From the NCBI GenBank assembly GCA_036825155.1, contig DAISYU010000056.1, forward strand, positions 1 to 20,423: a stretch of DNA of 20,423 bases. Direction: 5' to 3'. The stretch is from DSAD01 sp036825155. Lineage in GTDB: Bacteria > Desulfobacterota > Desulfomonilia > UBA1062. Every line of letters begins with the position of its first letter. Positions within the stretch are counted from its first letter, which is position 1. Shown here piece after piece: positions 14,227-20,423 of the stretch. The notes beneath the pieces were generated by a model. It was not told where the DNA came from, ran no database searches, and worked only from the letters and a program-made list of their open reading frames with translations. Made by a program: the position numbers and the translations under genes.

Positions 14227-15027
14227 ATGAAGAAGATGAGACAGATAATCCAGATCGATGAAGAAAAATGTACGGGCTGCGGACAGTGTATCCTTGCATG
14301 TGCCGAAGGAGCCCTGGCTCTGGTGGACGGCAAGGCCAAGCTGGTGGGAGAGATCTATTGTGACGGGATCGGGGCCTGTATAGGCGAGTGTCCCGAAGGA
14401 GCCTTAACTATAGTTGAGCGTGAGGCTGATGAGTTCGACGAGGACGCGGTGGAAAAACACCTGCAGAATGCGCACAAAAGCGGGATAAATATCGAGGACT
14501 CACCCCAAAAAACGCTGGCTTGCGGGTGTCCCTCATCTGTCATGACAACCCTTGAGAAGAAACGGCAGTCTGACCCGGCCGGGACTCCTCTCGCAGGTGT
14601 TTCCGAACTCGGGCATTGGCCGATAAAACTCCAACTGCTCGGACCCCATGCACCGTTTCTCAGAGGGGCTGATCTGATCCTGCTGGCCGACTGCGCTGCT
14701 GCAGCATACCCGAACCTGCATCAGCACCTGCTTAAGGACAGGGCCGTTGCCATGGGATGTCCGAAACTGGACAATCTCGAAACCCACATACAACGCCTTG
14801 CAGAGATTTTGAAAGGGGCATCCCCGCAGTCTTTGACAGTGGTACACATGGAGGTGCCGTGCTGCAAGGCCTTTGTGTCTGCTGCACATGAAGCGATACG
14901 CCGGTCAGGTGTCCACGTACCCCTGAACTATATAGTCATAGCCCGCGACGGGACCATTATGGAAGAGGGTCAGGCATGCTCTTCACGTGAGAAGACACAC
15001 GGCCTCGTCACCTTGAATACCCTGTAG
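14227..15027 (+). CDS. Ferredoxin-domain protein with Cys-rich C-terminal domain
   Basis: A cytoplasmic iron-sulfur protein of 266 residues. The N-terminus is ferredoxin-like. Motif 1 is canonical, C15-x2-C18-x2-C21-x3-C25. Motif 2 reads C45-DGIGA-C51-IGE-C55-P, with Ile48 where the second Cys should be, so the second cluster may be [3Fe-4S] or use another ligand. A linker (VEREADEFDEDAVEKHL) leads to a domain of about 170 residues with further cysteines at 99, 101, 156, 178, 212-213 and 251 (ACGCP, GCPK, PCCK), whose function is unknown. AAGGAG (14215-14220) lies 6 bases before the ATG. The gene is divergent from a Crp/Fnr regulator with a dyad between them. As far as I recall, similar ferredoxins occur near hybrid-cluster-protein and nitrosative-stress genes in anaerobes. 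Confidence 0.85.
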   Translation: MKKMRQIIQIDEEKCTGCGQCILACAEGALALVDGKAKLVGEIYCDGIGACIGECPEGALTIVEREADEFDEDAVEKHLQNAHKSGINIEDSPQKTLACGCPSSVMTTLEKKRQSDPAGTPLAGVSELGHWPIKLQLLGPHAPFLRGADLILLADCAAAAYPNLHQHLLKDRAVAMGCPKLDNLETHIQRLAEILKGASPQSLTVVHMEVPCCKAFVSAAHEAIRRSGVHVPLNYIVIARDGTIMEEGQACSSREKTHGLVTLNTL

Positions 15028-15165
15028 CTCATACCGGTTAGTCTGAAGAGAACGGGGGCGGGTGAGATGTGCCGTTCACTATAGATGGCGCGGCGAGACA
15101 AGTAGGGTTATCTTCACATCCCCTGCTGTTTTGGCTGTTGCAACACGGATATCAACATCTCCAGG

Positions 15166-15205
15166 TTGACACGTGATTCCGAAGTATATTAATGTACCGA
15201 ACGGT
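15166..15205 (+). promoter_or_regulatory. TetR promoter with overlapping ACCGAACGGT operator
   Basis: A consensus -35, TTGACA (15166-15171), is followed by an AT-rich -10 region (TATTAATG, 15187-15194). The palindrome ACCG-AA-CGGT (15196-15205) sits directly after it, at the expected transcription start and 21 bases before the TetR start codon. This ACCGnnCGGT core resembles operators of several TetR-family repressors, so autorepression is likely. Confidence 0.6.
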
Positions 15206-15226
15206 CTATTTAATTATGGAGTGGTG

Positions 15227-15811
15227 ATGAACCTGACAAAAGGGGAAAAGACCAGGGCCAGGATCCTGCGGTCAGCCATGATGCTGATCAACACGCGCGG
15301 CTACACCAACACGAGCATCAATGATATTATCGAGTCAAGCGGGGTGCAGAAGGGGAACCTCTATTTCCATTTTTCCAGCAAGGACGATCTGTGCCTTGCC
15401 CTCATTGAAGAGGCAAAGAAAGAGTTCCTCGCATACCTGAAAGGCGCTATGAAGAGTGATGACCCGCTTGGAAAGATCAACGATATCCTGGATGCCATCC
15501 TTTTGAGGCATAGGAAAATGAATTTCATCGGTGGGTGTATCTTCGGCAATATGGCCCTGGAAATGACCGATATCAATTCCCGGTTTCCCACCGTCATCAA
15601 AGAGGTTTTCCATGAATGGGAAGAGCTTCTGGCTATACTTCTGCAGGAGGCGCAAGGCTGCGGCGACCTGGATGACGAGCTCGATCCTGACAGCCTGGCC
15701 GGGTTTATCGTGGCGTCGATAGAAGGGGCCATCATGATGGCAAAGGTAAGCAAGGAAGAGGATGATCTTGTCAATTGCATGGATATGATCAGGAGGATGC
15801 TCAGGCTATGA
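15227..15811 (+). CDS. TetR/AcrR-family transcriptional repressor
   Basis: A regulator of 194 residues with the family N-terminal helix-turn-helix: KTRARILRSAMMLINTRGYT, then NTSINDIIESSGVQKGNLYF and HFSSKDDLCLALIEEAKKEF. The C-terminal two-thirds form a helical ligand-binding and dimer domain containing GGCIFGNMALEMTDIN, a pattern seen in AcrR-like repressors. The ligand is unknown. ATG 15227 is chosen because GGAG (15218-15221) lies 5 bases upstream and the promoter and operator precede it; a reading from GTG 15173 would begin inside the promoter. The QueG-like gene starts 57 bases after the stop, so the repressor may control it as well as itself. Confidence 0.92.
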   Translation: MNLTKGEKTRARILRSAMMLINTRGYTNTSINDIIESSGVQKGNLYFHFSSKDDLCLALIEEAKKEFLAYLKGAMKSDDPLGKINDILDAILLRHRKMNFIGGCIFGNMALEMTDINSRFPTVIKEVFHEWEELLAILLQEAQGCGDLDDELDPDSLAGFIVASIEGAIMMAKVSKEEDDLVNCMDMIRRMLRL

Positions 15812-15868
15812 GAACTCAGGGACACTCCTGTCTCATGCATACTATCGCACAAGGGAGGGAGCAGATTC

Positions 15869-16993
15869 ATGATATCAAAGGATGATATAATCGAGCAGGC
15901 AAAAAGGATCGGGTTTGACGATATCGGTTTTACCACTGCAGACCGCTTTGATAAACATGGCGAGATCCTGGCGTCCAGAAAATCAGATTATGAATGGATC
16001 TCCCTGATGGGTCTCAATCTGGAAGAAGGCATTGACCCGAAAAAGATACTCCCGACCGCGAAATCCATTATCGTACTGCTCGATGTCTATTTCCGGGAGG
16101 CATTCCCGCCGTCCATGGAAGGACATTTCGGCCGGTGCTACCTGGATGATGACCGGGTAACCAGGGACGGGTTGTCCAAAAAGGTCAAGGCATTCCGGTC
16201 ATACCTCAGGGACAACGGCATTGATTCCAGGGTGCCGTTTCATCTGCCTCACCGGGTGGCTGCCGCCCGTGCAGGGGTCGGGACTTTCGGCAAGAATTGT
16301 CTGCTCTATGCAAACAGGGTGGCCCGGAAGAGCTCCTGGGTGATTCCGCTCGCCGTGGTCATTGATCATGAATTCTCACCGGATGAATCCACAATCGCCC
16401 TGGGTTGCCCTGACTGGTGCAGGAATGCCTGTATCGCGGCATGCCCCACAAAGGCACTCAAGGGTCCTTGTACGATAGATCCCAAAAGGTGTATTTCCTA
16501 CCTGTCGTATTTTGGCCCTGACATTACCCCCATGGAGCTGCGAGAACCCATGGGCATGTATATCTACGGATGCGACCGCTGTCAGAATGTGTGTCCGAGG
16601 AATACCCCCTGGATGGCCCAGGAACTCGACATGAACCCCAAGGTGGCTCTCAAGGCGGGAGATTTCGATCTTTCGAAGCTGCTGCACATGGACAGGGAAT
16701 ATTTTGAAGGCAGGATCTGGCCGCACATGTTCTACTCGGGCTCCGAAGGAATCTGGCGCTGGCAGATGAATGTGGCGCGGGTCATGGGGAACAGCCTCGA
16801 TGAAAAATACATACCAGATCTCATCAGGGCTGTTCGAGAAAATACCGACGAACGCGTCCAGGGCATGGCAGCCTGGGCACTCGGGCGTATTGGCGGAGCG
16901 GATGCCTCAGCAGCATTACAGGAGTTTGAAAAGCAAAGCCAGGGACTGCTCAAAGATGAGATTTTAACTGCCCTTCAAGAGTGCTCTGTCTGA
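15869..16993 (+). CDS. QueG-like (epoxyqueuosine reductase family) double [4Fe-4S] protein
   Basis: A cytoplasmic protein of 374 residues with the domain order of epoxyqueuosine reductase: an N-terminal DUF1730/cobalamin-type domain (about 1-170, with AAARAGVGTFGKNCLL), a double [4Fe-4S] module (180-243) and a C-terminal HEAT/PBS-like part (about 300-370, VQGMAAWALGRIGGADASAA). The cluster cysteines are C180, C184, C188, C192, C208, C235, C238 and C242. The first set is spaced C-x3-C-x3-C-x3-CP, whereas true QueG has C-x2-C-x2-C-x3-CP. The QueG stretch normally reading DSAPVLER is replaced by DSRVPFHLPHR. It is probably a paralogue with another substrate rather than the tRNA enzyme. GGGAGG (15853-15858) lies 10 bases before the ATG. 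It follows a TetR gene. Confidence 0.8.
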   Translation: MISKDDIIEQAKRIGFDDIGFTTADRFDKHGEILASRKSDYEWISLMGLNLEEGIDPKKILPTAKSIIVLLDVYFREAFPPSMEGHFGRCYLDDDRVTRDGLSKKVKAFRSYLRDNGIDSRVPFHLPHRVAAARAGVGTFGKNCLLYANRVARKSSWVIPLAVVIDHEFSPDESTIALGCPDWCRNACIAACPTKALKGPCTIDPKRCISYLSYFGPDITPMELREPMGMYIYGCDRCQNVCPRNTPWMAQELDMNPKVALKAGDFDLSKLLHMDREYFEGRIWPHMFYSGSEGIWRWQMNVARVMGNSLDEKYIPDLIRAVRENTDERVQGMAAWALGRIGGADASAALQEFEKQSQGLLKDEILTALQECSV

Positions 16994-17080
16994 GATGCCC
17001 TCTCCCTGATGGTGAGAAGATAGCCCGGATACAGCGGTACAAATTATATCGAATGCATACAATTATATGAGGAGGAATGA

Positions 17081-17479
17081 ATGAAAACACTGACCCCCAC
17101 TCGTGAACAGATAAAGGAACTTCTTAGCCATCCTGACGACAAGCCCCTGGTCATGATCAACCTGTTGAAATTCATATCCGGTAAAGACGGCAAAAAAGAC
17201 GGACAGCGGTCCTATAACAAATATACCGCTGCAGTAGAGCCCATGCTGAAAAAGGTCGGCGGGCGCCTGCTGTGGATGGGCTCTGTCTCTCAGGTGTTTA
17301 TAGGGCTGAGCGAAGATCATTGGGATATGGTTCTGCTGGTGGAATATCCATCACGGGAGGCCTTCATGCAGATGATCTCATCGAGAGAATATCTGGATGC
17401 CCACAAGTACCGTGAAGCCGGGTTGGAGAATTCGGTGCTGCTTGCAAGCACGACGCTCTTCAGCCAGGTGGGTCAATGA
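17081..17479 (+). CDS. DUF1330 family protein
   Basis: A small cytoplasmic protein of 132 residues. The pattern PLVMINLLKF...YNKYTAAVEPMLKKVGGRLL, then WDMVLLVEYPSREAFMQMIS and YLDAHKYREAGLENSVLLAST, matches DUF1330, a dimeric alpha+beta-barrel (ferredoxin-like) fold of unknown function. A strong GGAGGA (17071-17076) lies 4 bases before the ATG. It seems to be a single-gene unit: no partner follows before the strong terminator at 17531-17580, and the gap to the QueG-like gene is 87 bases. Confidence 0.85.
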   Translation: MKTLTPTREQIKELLSHPDDKPLVMINLLKFISGKDGKKDGQRSYNKYTAAVEPMLKKVGGRLLWMGSVSQVFIGLSEDHWDMVLLVEYPSREAFMQMISSREYLDAHKYREAGLENSVLLASTTLFSQVGQ

Positions 17480-17530
17480 ATGGAAAGCATATAACCGCCA
17501 TTTCTCTATTACACATTCCACCCAAAAACA

Positions 17531-17580
17531 TTCTCCTGCAACAGCTCTTAACTCAGCTGTGATGCAGGAGAAAATTTTTT
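17531..17580. terminator. Strong rho-independent terminator, possibly bidirectional
   Basis: TTCTCCTGCA (17531-17540) pairs with TGCAGGAGAA (17563-17572), and an inner ACAGCT (17541-17546) pairs with AGCTGT (17555-17560) across a GA bulge. TTTTTT follows at 17575-17580, and AAAAA precedes the stem at 17524-17528 on the other side. Confidence 0.9.
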
Positions 17581-17639
17581 ACTATCCAAACGCAAGAAAT
17601 ATTTTATACAATTCAGGCATTCTATCCGAGGAGTAGAAA

Positions 17640-18794
17640 ATGAACAGTATGTTATACATTGTCTATGGCATCGGGAACGACTCAGTGGGTCTGGTGGGGG
17701 AGATCACCGCTCCCATAGCTCAGGTGGGCGGCAATATCGTCGACATGCGCCAGGATGTTCTACACGGGCTTTTTACAATCTATCTGGTGGTGGATCTGAA
17801 GAAGGCATCGGTGAGTATAGATGAGTTCTCCCATCTGCTGGAGAGGATTTCCGGCGAGACGGGTCTGTCTCTGTCCATGGAAAAGTACACCCCGATTCCA
17901 CGAAGTGCCGAGAGGAAGAATATGCTCGTCACCCTCGTGGGGCAGGACAAACCGGGGATCATTGCTGCTATTACCGAGAAACTCGCCAAATATAACATCA
18001 ATATAGAGACTTCGGACGTGGTGGCACGGGAGAACATTTTTCTCATGGACCTGCTTACCGACGTAAGCAAGAGTGCGCTGCCCACGGATAATATCAAGAC
18101 CGTTGTGAAAGAGATCATGCAGGCAGTGAATATAAACACCATGTTCCAGATCGAGGACGTGTTCAACAAGAAGAAAAAGATTGTCATGTTCGATATCTCC
18201 GGCAGTTTCATGGATGCCGGCACCATCGAGGAGATCATCTCTCAGGCAGGAATTTCAAAGGATGTACTCTGCCGCGGGCCTGAAGAGGACGACCTTGCTT
18301 ACATGCATACAACCGCAGGGTATCTCGATGGCCTCCCGCTGCAGGTGATCGATGCCATTGTCGACTCCATCGAGATCAGCCAGGGGACCCAGGAGCTCCT
18401 GCAGACACTGAAGATAATGGGCTACAAGATCGGACTGATCTCCAACGGGTTCACCTTCTTCACCTCTCCCATCAGGCAGCGTCTCGACATCGACTATGCC
18501 TTCGGATACGATCTCCCGGTTGATGATGACGCAAAGACGATTGACGGCGATTTTCCTGTAGGGGTTCTTGCCGGGATCGATCGCTCAAAGATCATCTCTT
18601 CCGTCATGGAGATCGAGAATGTGAGCGAGGAGGATATCACCGTCATCTCCGACCAGGATATTGACTACCCACAGACACCGGGGATCAGGCTTGAATTCGA
18701 CATGAAGGGCATGCTTGATTTCATGAATCAGCATATCCTCAGCCAAGAGGCCTTGACCGGGCTGCTTCGCAGCTTCGGTATGCCCAACGTTTAG
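17640..18794 (+). CDS. Tandem ACT domains fused to a degenerate SerB-like HAD domain
   Basis: A protein of 384 residues. Two ACT domains occupy about 1-85 (YGIGNDSVGLVGEITAPIAQ) and 95-170 (TLVGQDKPGIIAAITEKLAK); ACT domains usually bind amino acids. A HAD domain of the phosphoserine-phosphatase type follows (about 180-384). Motif I reads FDISGS (184-189): nucleophile Asp185 is kept, but Ser187 replaces the second Asp that acts as general acid/base. Motif II is ISNGFT with Ser268. Lys317 fits motif III. Motif IV reads SDQDIDY (337-343) instead of GDGANDL. Activity is therefore doubtful, and a sensor or regulatory role is possible. GAGGAG (17628-17633) precedes the ATG. fhs starts 30 bases downstream, so a link to serine/one-carbon metabolism is likely. 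Confidence 0.82.
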   Translation: MNSMLYIVYGIGNDSVGLVGEITAPIAQVGGNIVDMRQDVLHGLFTIYLVVDLKKASVSIDEFSHLLERISGETGLSLSMEKYTPIPRSAERKNMLVTLVGQDKPGIIAAITEKLAKYNINIETSDVVARENIFLMDLLTDVSKSALPTDNIKTVVKEIMQAVNINTMFQIEDVFNKKKKIVMFDISGSFMDAGTIEEIISQAGISKDVLCRGPEEDDLAYMHTTAGYLDGLPLQVIDAIVDSIEISQGTQELLQTLKIMGYKIGLISNGFTFFTSPIRQRLDIDYAFGYDLPVDDDAKTIDGDFPVGVLAGIDRSKIISSVMEIENVSEEDITVISDQDIDYPQTPGIRLEFDMKGMLDFMNQHILSQEALTGLLRSFGMPNV

Positions 18795-18824
18795 AAAAGA
18801 CTCCAGAAGGTACACACAAGGAAG

Positions 18825-20423
18825 ATGCAGATAAAATCAGACATTGAGATCGCACAGGAAACCAGGCCCCGGCCGATTGAAGAGATAGCAGACTCAGTGG
18901 GCCTGGGCAGCGAAGACATTACCCCGTATGGGAAATACATAGCAAAGATCCCGCATACCATTATGGACCGCTATCAGGATGCCCCTGACGGGAAACTGAT
19001 CCTGGTAACGGCCATGTCGCCGACCTCCATGGGTGAAGGAAAGACCACCACTACCATCGGTCTTGGACAGGCACTCCGCCGGATCGGCAAGCGTGCCATG
19101 ATGGCTATACGAGAACCCTCGCTGGGTCCGTGCATGGGGCTCAAGGGCGGAGCGGCCGGAGGGGGCTACTCGCAGGTGCTGCCCATGGAGGATATCAATC
19201 TCCATTTCACCGGAGACCTGCATGCCATCTCCACTTCACACAACCTTCTGGCTGCAGTTGTGGACAACCATCTCCACCAGCGGCATACCCCGGAGATCAA
19301 TCCCCGTCATGTTGTATGGAAGCGCGTCATCGATATGAACGACCGGAGCCTCAGAAGCATCATCCTCGGACTCGAAGACCGTGGCATCAACGGCGTCATG
19401 CGTGAAGACGGCTTCGAAATCACGGCGGCATCCGAGATCATGGCTATACTGTGCCTGTCCAACAACCTTTCCGAGCTGAAGGAGAGGATAGGCAAGGTCA
19501 TTGTGGGGTATGATTTTCTCCGTAAACCCATATTCGCCGGTGATATCGGGGTGAACGGGGCCATGGCAGCGCTTTTAAAACATGCCGTCAATCCCAACCT
19601 CGTACAGTCGGTGGAGGGCGTGCCGGTACTTATACACGGCGGGCCGTTCGCAAACATTGCACATGGATGCAATACCATCATCGCCACAAAGATAGCGCGC
19701 AAGCTATCGGACTATACAATTACTGAAGCAGGCTTCGGGGCGGACCTGGGTGCCGAGAAGTTCTTTCACATCAAGTGCCGGGCGAGTGGTCAGAAACCCT
19801 CTGGCGCAGTGCTCGTAGTAACCAGACGGGCATATGCCCTCCATGGGATCGGGAATATCAGGAAACATGTGGATACCCTGAATCAGTTCAGGGTCCCGGT
19901 GATTATATCCATCAATACGTTTGCCGGAGATAGCGAAGCCGATCTTGCAGACCTGCAGAGGAACTGTCAGGACCTGGGCGTTGAAGCGGTGATCACAGAT
20001 TTCAGAGAGAGCGGCGGTAACGGCGGGCTGGAGCTGGCGGAGAAGGTCGTGGACCTGTGCGAATCTCCGTGTGACTTCCGCATGCTCTATGATCTTGAAG
20101 AACCCATCATGACCAAGGTGGAGACGGTTGCGAATACCGTCTACGGTGCTGCCGGTGTGGAATTCTCTGCGCAGGCTGCAAAGGATATCAAGCAGATAGA
20201 GAATATGGGCTATGCAGGCCTGCCGATTTGCATAGCCAAGACGCCTGCATCGCTCACAGACAATCCGAAGATCCCCGGATTCCCTGCCGAGCCCTTTACC
20301 ATTCATGTGGACTCGGCCCGGGTGTCTGCCGGTGCAGGGTTCGTGGTCATCTATACCGGCAAGATCCTGTCCATGCCGGGCCTGCCCATGAAACCCGCAG
20401 CCCTGGCCATCGATGTGGACGAT
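18825..20423 (+). CDS. fhs: Formate-tetrahydrofolate ligase, 3' end cut by window
   Basis: Formate-tetrahydrofolate ligase (10-formyl-THF synthetase) makes 10-formyl-THF from formate, THF and ATP. It is a step of one-carbon metabolism and of the methyl branch of the Wood-Ljungdahl pathway. The frame is open from 18825 to the window end: 533 codons of the usual 550-590. The N-terminus MQIKSDIEIAQETRPRPIEE is typical. The P-loop region SPTSMGEGKTTTTIGLGQAL (65-84) and the motifs REPSLGPCMGLKGGAAGGGY and INLHFTGDLHAI are all present, as are IHGGPFANIAHGCN and TEAGFGADLGAEKF. The AAGGAAG sequence abuts the start codon and an AGAAGG lies 14 bases away, so neither ribosome site has ideal spacing. 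Co-transcription with the ACT-HAD gene is likely. Confidence 0.96.
   Translation, partial: MQIKSDIEIAQETRPRPIEEIADSVGLGSEDITPYGKYIAKIPHTIMDRYQDAPDGKLILVTAMSPTSMGEGKTTTTIGLGQALRRIGKRAMMAIREPSLGPCMGLKGGAAGGGYSQVLPMEDINLHFTGDLHAISTSHNLLAAVVDNHLHQRHTPEINPRHVVWKRVIDMNDRSLRSIILGLEDRGINGVMREDGFEITAASEIMAILCLSNNLSELKERIGKVIVGYDFLRKPIFAGDIGVNGAMAALLKHAVNPNLVQSVEGVPVLIHGGPFANIAHGCNTIIATKIARKLSDYTITEAGFGADLGAEKFFHIKCRASGQKPSGAVLVVTRRAYALHGIGNIRKHVDTLNQFRVPVIISINTFAGDSEADLADLQRNCQDLGVEAVITDFRESGGNGGLELAEKVVDLCESPCDFRMLYDLEEPIMTKVETVANTVYGAAGVEFSAQAAKDIKQIENMGYAGLPICIAKTPASLTDNPKIPGFPAEPFTIHVDSARVSAGAGFVVIYTGKILSMPGLPMKPAALAIDVDD

Noticed and set aside
14087..14299. N-terminal extension of the Crp/Fnr regulator (reading to 14299)
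   Set aside because: It would cover the divergent promoter, the FNR-type dyad and the start of the ferredoxin gene. The extension is Ser/His/Tyr-rich and unlike the family.

Overview
The window looks like chromosomal DNA from an anaerobic, Gram-negative, Desulfobacterota-type (old Deltaproteobacteria) bacterium of roughly balanced GC content. This is an inference from gene content: a Crp/Fnr regulator divergent from a two-motif ferredoxin, a formate-tetrahydrofolate ligase, an orphan acyl-CoA dehydrogenase, a DUF481 outer-membrane barrel and an HD-GYP protein. No rRNA gene, convincing tRNA, CRISPR array, transposase or phage gene was found.

Layout. (1) 1-360 is the 3' end of a beta-propeller-like repeat protein, followed by about 200 bases packed with inverted repeats that end in a terminator. 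(2) 705-5764 is a BMP-family (nucleoside-type) ABC importer: binding protein, double-NBD ATPase and two permeases. The binding-protein gene is split from the rest by a terminator, an 8-mer tandem repeat, a 7-mer tandem repeat and a REP-like hairpin. (3) 5825-6831 is a translationally coupled pair, a DUF2062 membrane protein and a macro-domain protein. (4) 7181-10190 is a three-gene unit: GspG-like pseudopilin, membrane HD-GYP c-di-GMP phosphodiesterase and a small putative lipoprotein. A 99-base imperfect inverted-repeat element lies upstream of it. (5) 10482-11756 is an acyl-CoA dehydrogenase without the usual C-terminal catalytic Glu. (6) 11827-12123 (minus) is a 98-residue protein of unknown function behind a textbook sigma-54 promoter; 12509-13237 is the DUF481 protein. 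(7) 13403-15027 is the divergent Crp/Fnr - ferredoxin pair, with an FNR-type dyad between them. (8) 15227-16993 is an apparently autoregulated TetR gene followed by a QueG-like Fe-S protein. (9) 17081-17479 is a DUF1330 protein closed by a strong terminator. (10) 17640-20423 is an ACT-ACT-HAD protein with degenerate SerB catalytic motifs, followed by formate-tetrahydrofolate ligase, cut by the window end.

How the genes work together. The importer genes form one system. The pseudopilin and HD-GYP genes suggest a surface or secretion function tied to c-di-GMP. The Crp/Fnr-ferredoxin pair fits a nitrosative-stress or redox regulon of the HcpR type. The ACT-HAD protein next to fhs suggests amino-acid sensing coupled to one-carbon metabolism. 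The main novelty candidates are the ACT-ACT-pseudo-HAD protein, the QueG paralogue with altered Cys spacing, the sigma-54-driven small protein, the FNR-like dyad, and the two densely structured intergenic regions (361-563 and 6982-7080).
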